Source: Manis javanica
Taxonomy: Eukaryota; Chordata; Mammalia; Pholidota; Manidae
Direction: 5' to 3'
NCBI RefSeq assembly: GCF_040802235.1
Contig: NC_133172.1
Coordinates: forward strand, 62,379,613 to 62,443,612
Length of the DNA: 64,000 bases
Shown here piece after piece: positions 55,095 to 64,000 of this stretch; the stretch's first letter is position 1; the number at the start of each line of letters is the position of its first letter. The notes under the pieces were generated by a model. The model worked only from the letters and a program-made list of their open reading frames with translations, did not search any database and was not told the origin of the DNA. The position numbers and the translations under genes were made by a program.

Positions 55095-55325
55095 ATGGAC
55101 GAAGACATCGGCATGGACCTGGGTTCAAATCCAGGCCCCACTCACTAGCTCTGAGATTTGGGAGGGTTTCTCCATTTCTCTGCTTCATTTTCTTGATCTG
55201 TAAAATGGGATAAACATGAAATCCTCCCATAACATTCTGATAGGGGTCATTTGGGTCACCATGGGCAAAGCTCTTAGAAGCGTGCCTGGCAAATGGTGGG
55301 CTTCACAGAGGCTGATATTGTCACC
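55095..55325 (+). mobile_element. MIR SINE, nearly full length
   Basis: GACCTGGGTTCAAATCCAGGCCCCACTCACTAGC (tRNA-like B box), TTTCTCTGCTTCATTTTCTTGATCTGTAAAATGGGATAAAC, AGCTCTTAGAAGCGTGCCTGGC and GTGGGCTTCACAGAGG span MIR from head to 3' end. The B box comes from the tRNA ancestor and is not a working tRNA gene. Confidence 0.95.
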
Positions 55326-55446
55326 TCGGGTTTGCTGTGCATCACCTTTAATCACAGTGCATGCCCAAGAAAGAAGAATTGTCAGTCCCATTTTACAGAT
55401 GTGTGAGCAGAGGCTGAGGCATGGCCTGATTCATCCACTGTCTAGG
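55326..55446 (-). mobile_element. MIR SINE fragment, tail-to-tail with the preceding MIR
   Basis: GAATTGTCAGTCCCATTTTACAGATGTGTGAGCAGAGGCTGAGGC, then CTGATTCATCCACTG, is MIR core sequence in reverse. Together with the element on its left it forms an inverted pair with 3' ends facing. Confidence 0.75.
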
Positions 55447-56379
55447 GCAAGGGATGCCCAGCCCTCACCATGTTGCCTTCTGCGTCTTGACTAGGAATAC
55501 AACCTCCTGCAGCCCCTCTATCTGGCTTCCATCGCAATGGCAGGTCCTGTCCCTTGGCCCATGTGTTCCATTTGTTAGGACTGCCTCTGGACCAGCTGCG
55601 GCAGGAACAAACGGTCCGTGCCCCCTTCCGCCTCCCTGCCGTGGTCCCCCAGCAGGCCACATATGATGGCCTCAGACCTACCCCCAACAGTGGGGTCCTT
55701 TGTTCCCCTCCCACCCACTGCTTCTGCCCACTGTCCATCATCATCTAATCATGAAACGTCCTTTCAGCCCCTCCCGGGGTCTGCACAGTGTATGGCGTCT
55801 TGGAGGTCAGTAACCTGAGCTGGGCGCTAGAGAGACACCCAGCGTTGCGAGAAGGAGGGACCCCTTAATGGCTCCAGCAGATGCCACAGGGAGGGAGGGG
55901 CCACAGGCAGCCCCCAACTGCCCACCAGAGATAACCCCTGAGCCCCAGTTGCTCTCAATGGGAGAGTCAGCAAGTCCGAACCCGGCGAAGGCCAACAAAT
56001 CCTTGGGTGCTATCCTCCCAGGATTCTGGCCTCCTGCCCAGAAGGTGTTAAATTCTTAAAAGAATTTTTTTGCCCAGCCCACAGGAAGCCACTCAGGATG
56101 TCAGTGGCCGGAGGGCAGTGTGGCTTCTGCGTGAGTTCTACATCTTAGCACTGCAGAGCTCCATCTGCGTGTGCATTATGCACACCACCACCCAGCTGTG
56201 GGGGAGGGCTGCCCCGGGGCCGGGTAGGGGGCTGGGGTCCTGAACACCCCAAGCCCAGGCCCTCTCCCACTCCCACAAGCATGCCTTTGCCTGCCTCTGG
56301 GGCACCTGGGGAGAAGATGAGTTCCTTGGTACTAAAGGGGCCATTTATTATTCAAGAGGACACCAAAGTTTACCGACAA
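55447..56379. other. Unique GC-rich non-coding sequence
   Basis: No recognised feature, apart from a T7 run at 56065-56071 in AAGAATTTTTTTGCCC. Confidence 0.4.
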
Positions 56380-56870
56380 CATATTTTTTCTTTTTAAGGT
56401 TATATAGTCGCACACTTAAAAGTTCAAGATACACAAAGGTATCTTCTTCTCACCATTTCCCACAGCCACCTTCCCAAGGATGCCAGTATCTATAGATATT
56501 TTAGGCATATAAGCATATAACTATATGCATGTGAGTATAAGAGTATATATACTATGTGTGTAAGTACATACACATGTAAAATCACCTTAGAACAGGCCCT
56601 TTTTGCACAAAGGCAAGCACACTGAGCATAGTTTTGCACCCTGTTAGTTTTCATGGCTCCCTTTAGGAGATCAATGCTGATTACTGTCCAAAGAGCCCTT
56701 TGTCATTTTTCGTGGCTGCATACTATTCCCTGGCAGGGCCCGTTCATTATCCATTACTTAACTGGCCCTACTGATGGGACCTTCAGGATGAGCATCACCT
56801 TTCTCACGGGCTCACATACTAGGCAGCATCCCGGCTGTGGCCATCCAGGACTCCCCGGTCACTCATAGGT
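56380..56870 (-). mobile_element. L1 (L1M-type) 3' region fragment
   Basis: AAGTTCAAGATACACAAAGG, a TA-rich section with ATGTGAGTATAAGAGTATATATACTATGTG, CGTGGCTGCATACTATTCCCTGGCAGG, CATTATCCATTACTTAACTGGCCCTACTGATGGGACCTTCAGGATG follow reverse-complement L1 ('ggctgcatagtattccattg...taaccagtcccctattgatggacatttagg'). Frames are broken. Confidence 0.85.
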
Positions 56871-57319
56871 CTTGTCCCTCGTTTTCTTCCTCACCTTTTC
56901 TGGGATCCAGCTCTGACTGAGGCTCTGTTCATGACTGGAAGCAACTCAAGGTCCTTCTGCATCTTCAGAAGTGCCCCTCTTGCTGCTTTGGCCTCCCTCA
57001 CACACAGCGTAGCTCTCTCTCTATCTACGACGGGGGAGTCGCTTGGGCTGGGTCAGCCTCACTGAATGGAGGCTGGGAAAAGTAAACCCTGGTGGGGGGC
57101 TTCCCCCCATCTCCTTGTGGACCATAAAGGAGCGTTTGGGTTTTGCCAGAGGGCACTGCACACAGAGGAACAGGAAGGACTTGGTGGAGGATGTGTGTCG
57201 GCAGCCTGAACCCCCCGTTTATTAGCTGTGCAACCTGGGCCCCCTTCAACCACTGGCGTCTGTCCAGCAGGTGGTAAAGAAGACATGGGAGACCTTTGTG
57301 AGCAGAATGCACGCAGCGG
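56871..57319. other. Unique non-coding sequence
   Basis: Nothing recognised. Confidence 0.4.
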
Positions 57320-57575
57320 AGGGCAGAAGCATTTAGCCACTTGATCCTGAGCTCTGAAGTCAGCTCTGGGCCCAAATCCTAACTCCGCGTCTTCCGATGA
57401 GGTGACCTTGGGGGGATACCTTTCCTCTCTGAGCCTCAGGTTGGGTATAATTATAACAGTACCTACCTCATGGGCTGGCAGGCTTATTTTAATAACTAAA
57501 TGAGATTAAATGGCTTATGTCTAGCCACTCGACACAAAGTAGTGCATGGCGGGTGCCCAAGAGATTTCCACTTTT
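57320..57575 (+). mobile_element. MIR SINE, nearly full length
   Basis: CTGAGCTCTGAAGTCAGCTCTGGGCCCAAATCCTAACTCC, GAGGTGACCTTGGGGGGATACC, TTTCCTCTCTGAGCCTCAGG, TATAACAGTACCTACCTCATGGGCTGG, ACTAAATGAGATTAAATGGC and AAGTAGTGCATGGCGGGTGC cover the whole MIR body. It is followed by TTTTATTGTTATCATTGATG, a triplet-like tail. Confidence 0.95.
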
Positions 57576-58605
57576 ATTGTTATCATTGATGCTATAGGTG
57601 TGGTTGTCACAATAGCAGGGGTTGTTCTCCTGATACTTTGTGCCCTTCTGCACAGATGTCCCCACAGTGCAGCACAACTGTTCAAAGCTCAAAGCACTAG
57701 CTGGGCTAACAAAACAGCTGGTGGGATTACCACTTCATCACTCTCTGCAGGCGCCCACAGGCCCGCTTCCTCTCCCACCATCCCCACTGGTGTCCTTGCA
57801 CACTGGAACACACACGATGACTCTTTGCTGGGAGAGTCCTGCCTGGAGGCAGGGGATTGAACCAAATGACCTTTTGACCTCTCTCCCACCCATAGCTCCA
57901 GGATTGAGGATCCCTCAGCACGTACATGAGCCAGTGAAATTAGCCACTCCTTCCGGAAACACTAGGTTATTCAACATTCTACAGCTCCCAGGGGGCTTTC
58001 TTAGATAAGACTTGCTTCAGGCCCTCTTCCCCCCCAGGGCTTGTGGAAATCTCTGGGTCTGTTTGGCATCAACTCATGTCCCCGCGGTCCCACCAGTGAC
58101 CTTCCAATGACCTTTGGATACTGGCGAGAGAAAACGTCATTTTTCCCCTAACCCATTGAACTCTGAGAAATGACAAAGTGACAGAGGCCAGCGTGGCCTT
58201 TCCAGAAAGGCCTCCAGCCCCTGCTGTCACCGTGGCTTAGAGAAGCACCCACGCCCAGCGAAGGCCAAGAGTCGCCGGTGGCCCCTTACGCTGAAAACGA
58301 AGTGCGAGCTTCCTGAGAGGGGCTCTCCTGCGAGGCACGGGAGGGTGAGCAGGAAGGCAGGGGCCCAGCCGATAGGACACCTACAGGAAAAGGAGGAAAC
58401 GGCCAGCGAAGTCTAGACGCGTTATCGTGCCCCCCGTGCGGGCACCAGCCCCACGCTCATCCATCGTCCCTGGAGCCGACTTCCTGCCTCAGGATTCACG
58501 CCAATGACTTCACCCTCTTGCTATCTGGGCTGTCCTGCTGCTGCCCGCTCTGGGCTCTCAGGAATTAGGGGCCAGATAACAAGTCTAGACAACTCAGAAG
58601 TTTTA
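57576..58605. other. Unique non-coding sequence
   Basis: GC-rich from 58150 with raised CpG density at about 58240-58470, too short and sparse to call a CpG island. No gene. Confidence 0.4.
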
Positions 58606-58622
58606 AATGGATTATTCTCCAG

Positions 58623-58828
58623 GGGGAGGAGAATGGCTAGCAACGAGCTCTAGGGATTCGAGTGCCGTAACCCTGGACGGTGTTCAGATTCCAAGTTTGC
58701 TCTGGGAGTGGAGGCAGGAGCTCTTCCTGCAGGACCCCACCGCCCTGCGGCCGAAAATAGGCACGGCGACGCTGCAGCTGCTTCCCGCCGGCCAGCTCCT
58801 CAGCCCGCCTCCTTCCCACCTGGCTCAG
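58623..58828 (+). other. Exon-like block with open frame
   Basis: Preceded by ATGGATTATTCTCCAG (acceptor-like, though the pyrimidine tract is weak) and followed by GCTCAGGTAAGAC, a strong donor. A frame open across the whole block starts at 58607 (core GTATLQLLPAGQLL). It lies just downstream of a CpG-richer segment. No protein family was recognised, and chance is a realistic alternative. Confidence 0.22.
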
Positions 58829-58954
58829 GTAAGACCCCCCCGGGGCTGCCTCAGCAGAGCCGGCTGATGACCTAATTGCTGAAAAGGGGACAGTGCCGCC
58901 CTGGCCCTCAGTGCGCTCAAAACCAAAAGCAGTCGTACCTACACAACACACCGG

Positions 58955-59310
58955 AGGCGGTCCAGTGCAGATCGGAACCCCTTCCCCGTGACTGCCCCAG
59001 CCCGTCGCGGTGGAGGACCTAGAACAGACTCAGTGGTGCCCAGGGAGAGCACCGCACCAAGATGGAGGCAGACAGCACCTCGTGCGCCTACAGGCCAAGG
59101 GCGGCCACAGACTGCCGGCAAGCAGCAGGAGCTGGGGGGCGAGGGCTCTCCTCACAGCCCCAGAGCAAACCAGCCCTGCCGACCACGGTCTTGGACGTCT
59201 GGCCTCCAGGCTCTGACGATACAACGATACACGTCTGCTGTTTAAGACCCCCAGTTTGGGGTACTTTATTCCAGCAGCCCTGGAAGACTGATACACACCC
59301 CGTCTTCCTG
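58955..59310 (+). mobile_element. MLT1-like LTR, 3' part
   Basis: ACCAAGATGGAGGCAGACAG, CCAAGGGCGGCCACAGACTGCCGGCAAGCAGCAGGAG, CTCACAGCCCCAGAGCAAACCAGCCCTGCCGACC, TTGGACGTCTGGCCTCCAGG, CTGCTGTTTAAGACCCCCAG, TTTGGGGTACTTTATTCCAGCAGCCCTGGAAGACTGATACAC are in MLT1 3' order. The 5' half with the 'gaccttatttgg' block is missing. Plus-strand, as for the other two copies. Confidence 0.9.
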
Positions 59311-61155
59311 GAGGCCGGGGCCGTGAGGATGAATGTCTGAGACCCTCAGACATGAGGCCTCCCCTAAATCATAGCGAGCCCCATTGGTGGTCTTTGGCAG
59401 AGTCTCAGACGGCTGGCAGAGAACTCCTAGGGAGTCTTCCATGCCACAGAGCCCCCAGTCACCAGGCCACAGCTAGAAGGCAAGGAGGGGAGCTGTGGGG
59501 ACCTGGGGGCGTGTTCTGACTCAGAACATGGCTGGAGCATGGCTCGTGCCCTGCCTACACCCCCTGACAGGCATTGCCTCGGATACTGCAGGCGCCTGCC
59601 ACCTTTTACCTGGGAGTTTCCTCCGCCACAGGCGAGTGCCCAGCCTGTGCACAGACAAGCAGGCCAGAAACGGCAAGGCTCACTGTCCTTGGGAGCAGTC
59701 CCCCACCGGTGACAGTGGGCGCTGGTGGGCAATGTCCCAGCATCCCTGCTGCTCAGGGGACGAGCTGGAAGAGGTGAAGCAGGCCGTCTGCAGAGCAGTG
59801 TGAGCCCAGGGGGACAAGCCCGAGCCCCACCGCCCACAGTGGCCACCGAGCAAGAACACACCCTCGGCTGGTTCCCTCTCTCCCTTGTCCCTGTCCTAAC
59901 CCCCAAGTGCCTCCTGAAGCTACATCCAAAACGGACCCTCTGCACTCAAGGCTGGCCCTGGTCTGCAGGGGCTCCGGACGGGGACCACGGGAGATGGCAG
60001 CTCACAGCACAGGAAGGGGAGGCGCATCTAGGCTGTGCACTGAGGGGGTGGATGACTCTACACTGAGTCCTCCGGGTTTCTCAGAGAGAATCTGTGCTTG
60101 AATTAAAACCAACCTGGTGGGTATCATGGCAGGAATTACTGGCTTTCTCCAATACCCGTTCTTTTTCTTAAAGGACAACATTGATTAGAACTCAGTATAT
60201 GACCATCCTTCCCAGGGACTTACCATCTCAGACTCTGTCCTTACGACAGATGCAAAGCCCCAGGTGGGTGTGACTGTCTAGATTCTGGGTAATGGGACAG
60301 GAGTGAGAGAGATGCCCAGCCCCAGACACACGCCTGCGTCCCCCCTTCCCTCCGCCCTGCTGCTGGGAATGCGGACCTGGAGATGGGGGCGCACCCGGAC
60401 CCTCCTCTTCCTCGTCTCAGACCAAGACAGGGTGAAGCTGGAGACATGGAGAGTCTCCCACTGGTCTCTCTCCATCAGAGCCGATTGGAGCCCCTGACCC
60501 AGCAGCCCCTTCATCCACTCTGCATAGCCAAAGACAGTCTTCATTCACGTTGATCCGAAAATAATAGTGGGAGAAATCAGTAAGAGTTGGGAAGAACACG
60601 GGTGATTCTCAGAACTTGGAAATCTAGGAAGAGAGCTGGGCTCTTTCCAGGAAAGACTAGGACGCGAGAAGCGGGCTGTTCTGATACAGTCTGGAAAGAA
60701 CGCCTCTCCAGTAGGTGAGGGGTGACCTGACACATGGGTGGGTCACCGGGAGGCCCGTTTGCCTGAACCCACAGGAGCCCTTTTGGAGGAATTTCCGAAA
60801 GTGACAATGAGCAGAAACAATGGATGAGTCAGGTCTTTAACTGCCAGAAATTATCTTGATTTTCATAGCTATGTTGAAGTGTTTAAAAAGCCTGTGTTAC
60901 ATAAAGATAAACTGTGTGAGGGCTGGAGGCTGAGTTGCGGCCAGGAGCAGTCAGAGATCGCATTCTGCACGGTCTCCCATGCAGGGGCTCACAGCGTGCT
61001 CCTCAGCATGGAACAGGGACGGGCTGTGTCTGAGGCTGGGGACATGTCCGCTGTGGGTCCAGCCGCCAGGCCCCGCCCTGCTTGTTGGCTGCACAGGGGC
61101 CAGGTCAGGGGCTGTGTCCCGTGCCAGCTGATCTGTCCCTCCTCCCAGGGACAAA
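59311..61155. other. Unique non-coding sequence
   Basis: Frames up to 172 codons without domains. An AT-rich stretch at 60090-60220 is unassigned. Confidence 0.4.
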
Positions 61156-61159
61156 AGCA

Positions 61160-61315
61160 TGGTTGGGGTCAGACCCGGGTCAGAGTTCTCCTAATCCTGC
61201 CAGCTGTGTGTGCTCAGGCGAGACATTCACCTCTCTGAGCCGCATCTGGCACACCTCATGACGTCGGCAAACCCCTCCCACGGGCACCTGTGAGGACCAG
61301 GAAGTACACGGGCTT
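61160..61315 (+). mobile_element. MIR SINE fragment, diverged
   Basis: GACCCGGGTCAGAGTTCTCC, TGCCAGCTGTGTGTGCTCAGGCGAGACATTCACCTCTCTGAGCC and CACCTCATGACG match the MIR head and core ('cagctgtgtgaccttgggcaagt...cctctctgagcc'). Confidence 0.7.
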
Positions 61316-61654
61316 TTCCTCGTCTGCTCCTGCCGCTCTGACGACACCGCAGGCGGCTGGTCTGCTCACCGCAGGTGGGGCTCTCGGTCTGGAGGTAGGA
61401 AGTCTGAAGCCATGGGCAGAACGGCCAGAGGCCGCCTTCCGGACGCCTCCCAACACCAGCGTCTTGGGCATTAGGACTTCAGTGTGGATTTCAGGGGCTA
61501 CAATCATTCAGACTCCAGCAGGTAATGTCCGGAAGGAACCGGCTATCAGCTCCCATCCTTATTCCCTTTCCTCCCTGAGATGTGGAGAGAAACATCTGGG
61601 CTGATAAGGGCACGGGCAGATGTACGACCCGGCACGGAAGTGTAAGGAAGCGTG

Positions 61655-62000
61655 GCGTGAGCATGAGCATGGCGTCACATGAGGCGTGCGGTGAGGTGTG
61701 AGTCAGGTGTATGTCAGGTGTGGCGTGAGATGTGTTTCAGGAGTGGCATCAGGTGTGTGTTAGGTGTGGCATGAGGTGTGTGTCACGAGTGGTGTGAGGT
61801 GTGTGTCAGGAGTGGCATCTGGTGTGTGTCAGGTGTGATGTGAGGTGTCAGGGTGTCAGGAGCAGAGTGAGGTGTGTGTCAGGTGTGGCGTGAGATGTGT
61901 TGCAGGAGTGGTGTGAGGTGTGTATCAGGAGTGGCATCTCGTGTGTGTCAGGTGTGGCGTGAGGTGTCAGGTGTGTCAGGCACATCCGAGGCGTGAGGTG
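61655..62000. repeat. GT-rich minisatellite
   Basis: About 14 imperfect copies of a unit near 24-25 bases long, with the pattern GGTGTGTGTCAGGAGTGGCAT and variants GTGTGGCGTGAGGT. Alternating CAGGAGTGG and CAGGTGTGG subtypes show that pairs of units were duplicated together. G and T are on the plus strand. Minus-strand frames rich in Thr, His and Pro over it are artefacts. Confidence 0.9.
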
Positions 62001-63285
62001 GGAATGCAGCTGCACGGGAAGCAGAGGCACGGGGTAGGGAGAAGCCCCAAATGCTGCGCTCCTGGGAACAGCTGTGACGCAGGCCGGACTCATCTACCCC
62101 AACAGCGAGGACCCGGGTGAGGTGTGCATCCTGCTCGTGGTCGCGAAGGGCAGGGGCCCCACGGTGGGGCATGAGCGCCAGCAGCCCGGCTGTGTGGTGA
62201 GGACGTGCAGCCTGGAGTGCCACCCACTGCAGCCCAGGACCTGTCGTGCGGCTGAGGGGCACATGTACACGGCTGGCCCAGCAATCCACTGCTGCGACTT
62301 CCACCCAGATGGGGCCTGTTCCCACCAAAAGACCCTCACAGCCTCACCACTCCCCATAAAGCCTGGGAGCAGCCTCATGCCCTTCAACAGCCATCGGACA
62401 ACGGGCCGGCCTAGCCGCACAGAGCGGGGTGACACACACACCCTGGGAACGCACAGCGCCAGGCCTCACAGCGCCTCTGGCAGATGCCAGTATCTAGAAT
62501 TCCGCGAAGTCCAAAAGCAGGCACAGGCAGCCTCCTGGGAGCGCCGGCGGCCTTGGGGCGGCCAGAGAGGGGCCCGGGGCCAAGCTCCGATTCTCTGTCT
62601 GGGCCCTGGGTGTCCTTGCTTTGCGAATCCCTGAGCCTGAACCTGTAAGGTTTTGGTCTGTACTTAAGTGCAGTAAAAGTTTCCCTTTGGAACAGTTGAG
62701 AGGCACTGACGGCCGGAATGCTCTGTCATCAAGTGCCACATGCTGGTGATTTTTCATGTTCTAAAGAACTGGGCACAAGATACTCGTCATAGGACACACA
62801 CATATTCAGGCCGTTTACGGAGCTGTTTGCAGGGCTGTCCCCCCAGACGGGCTCTCTGGCCCCACACCTGCCATGTCCTGCACACTGGTGCAAACGTGCT
62901 GGGGGCGAGGGCGGGCGAGCAGGGGGAGCGCCAGGTGGGCCTGCTTGGGGTGGGGTGGGGGGTGGCGGGAAGGCAGGGCGCCAGCAAGTTCTCTGTGGAC
63001 GAGGAAACCGCGCGGTGGCTGCTTCCAGCTAAGTGCCTGACGTGGACCAGGGACGATGGGGCGACAGGCGGTCAGTGCCCCAGGCGACCAGGAAGTTCAA
63101 GTTACAGGACTTGGGGGAGTTCTGACAGTCACCACCGACTGATTGGTTCTGGGTCACAGGTCATCGGAGACTGGGCTTAGAGGAAGGGAGCCAGGAAGCG
63201 GACTTCTGGGGGTGCCTGCAAGTGGGACAAGAGATGGGAGGCTTTCTCAGGGCAGCCATGGGGCCCAGGGCAGGGCGGGACTGTG
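62001..63285. other. Unique GC-rich non-coding sequence
   Basis: Open frames up to 186 codons with no domain. AACCTGTAAGGTTTTGGTCTG near 62640 begins a short AT-richer patch. No repeat was recognised. Confidence 0.4.
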
Positions 63286-63289
63286 CTGA

Positions 63290-63475
63290 TCCGGCCCCTT
63301 CACCAGGCTGCCCACCCACCAGGCCATGTCACCCTCACCAGGCCACACACCCTCTTACCGGGCCATGCACCCCTCACCAGGCCATGTACCCCCTCACCAG
63401 GCTGCCCGCCCACCAGGCCGTATCACCCTCACCAGGCCATACATCACCTCACCAGGATGCCCCCCTTCACCAAGA
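63290..63475. repeat. C-rich minisatellite
   Basis: About 10 imperfect units near 18 bases long with the pattern CACCAGGCCATGTCACCCT. The GGCTGCCCACCCACCAGGCC block at 63306 returns as GGCTGCCCGCCCACCAGGCC at 63400, so a larger unit of about 94 bases was duplicated. Confidence 0.9.
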
Positions 63476-63627
63476 CGCTGCCCCTTGGCCACCCCGGCAC
63501 ACGGGAGGCAACCTCCGCCAGTGTGTGACGGTGCTCCACACCCCTCAGGGCCTCCAAGAAGAAATCCTCTTTGAGAGGAGGCACTGTCACCGAGGACCCC
63601 CCCAAAGGGTCCTGGACACAAGCGTGT

Positions 63628-63677
63628 GCACACACACACACACACACATGCACGCACGCATGCACGCACACACACAG
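63628..63677. repeat. (CA)n with ACGC variants
   Basis: A pure CA run followed by ATGCACGCACGC-type variants and a second short CA run. Confidence 0.9.
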
Positions 63678-63784
63678 GGCCAAGGTCCGTGAGTTCAGGG
63701 AGGGCTGCCGACAACTGTCCCCTCAGGAAGGCCCCGTGAACAAAAGCCTTCAGTCAGGAGCGCTCAGCCGTCCACCTCCCTAAC

Positions 63785-64000
63785 AGTTTTCCTGAGATGT
63801 CGTCCGTATGCCAGACAATTTGCCCCTCACAGTCCACAGTTAATGGCGTCCTATCAGAGCCATGCGGCCGTTAGATCAGCCCATTGCTGCCCATCTTCCA
63901 TCCCCCCCAAGGAAGCCTAGTGCCCTTGGCAACACCCACCAGCCCCGGCCCCAGCCCCTGGCACCTACCCATCTGCCTTCTGTCCTACAGAGCTGCCTGC
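63785..64000 (-). mobile_element. L1 3' region fragment, cut by the window edge
   Basis: TTTTCCTGAGATGTCGTCCGTATGCCAGACAATTTGCCCC, AGTCCACAGTTAATGGCG, ATCTTCCATCCCCCCCAAGGAAGCC, CCCCTGGCACCTACCCATCTGCCTTCTGTC match reverse-complement L1 ('tgagatataattcacatacc...cccccagcccctggcaaccactaatctactttctgtc'). The final CTGTCCTACAG is acceptor-like but is part of the L1 text. Confidence 0.9.

Noticed and set aside
55115-55150. tRNA-like B box (GGTTCAAATCC) suggesting a tRNA gene
   Set aside because: It is the tRNA-derived head of a MIR; no cloverleaf partner sequences or A box at the right distance were seen.
61655-62000. CRISPR-like array of regularly spaced repeats
   Set aside because: Units are tandem with no unique spacers, and the context is mammalian, so it is a minisatellite. 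The same applies to 63290-63475.
63975-63991. Splice acceptor CTTCTGTCCTACAG near the right edge
   Set aside because: The pyrimidine-rich text is part of the reverse-complement L1 3' region, where it occurs as ordinary L1 sequence.

Overview
This window reads as nuclear DNA from a placental mammal, and I could not confirm a single protein-coding gene in it. Evidence for the assignment: copies of ancient mammalian interspersed repeats lie throughout (MIR, L2, old L1M fragments, MLT1-type LTRs, and a nearly full-length MER5A). Simple repeats such as (CA)n, (GGT)n and GC-rich minisatellites are common, base composition is moderately GC-rich, and operon-like packed reading frames are absent. No Alu, B1/B2, carnivore, ruminant, equid or cetacean SINE was recognised. 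A GC-rich primate interval of this length would normally carry many Alus, so I lean towards a non-primate placental mammal, but the species cannot be named from this sequence. All repeat calls are by eye against remembered family consensus features; no alignment was run.

Layout. 1-5.6 kb: mostly unique sequence, with an exon-like block (1431-1488), an MLT1-like LTR and a MIR. 5.6-6.6 kb: old L1M-type 3' material. 7-16.6 kb: unique GC-rich sequence with MIR, L2 and simple repeats. 16.6-17.7 kb: a roughly 0.7 kb GGT-rich array between two MIR fragments in opposite orientation, followed by a candidate conserved regulatory element (17.7-18.07 kb). 18.4-28.5 kb: L2 and L1 fragments, including an L1 with an internal inversion. 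28.9-33.4 kb: MER5A, a MER20-like element, MIRs, and AT-rich unique segments resembling conserved non-coding elements, then a second exon-like block (33352-33409). 35.3-40.5 kb: L2, MIR and MLT1. 41-43 kb: unclassified, with a 173-codon minus-strand ORF. 44.1-45.8 kb: a repeat-poor, ATTA-rich block that is the best candidate regulatory cluster here. 46-57.6 kb: L1, MIR, and a probable processed retrocopy tail at 49.2-49.6 kb. 58.6-64 kb: a third exon-like block, an MLT1 3' portion, two minisatellites and an L1 fragment at the right edge.

Interpretation. The window is best described as intergenic or deep-intronic sequence. Its function, if any, probably lies in the AT-rich islands that stand out from the GC-rich, repeat-containing background. 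Three exon-like blocks might belong to a non-coding RNA or to unannotated alternative exons, but this is unproven. The most unusual structure is the repeated association of GGT/ACC trinucleotide arrays with the 3' ends of MIR elements, twice between a plus-strand and a minus-strand MIR. No CRISPR array, rRNA, tRNA or bacterial-type system was seen.
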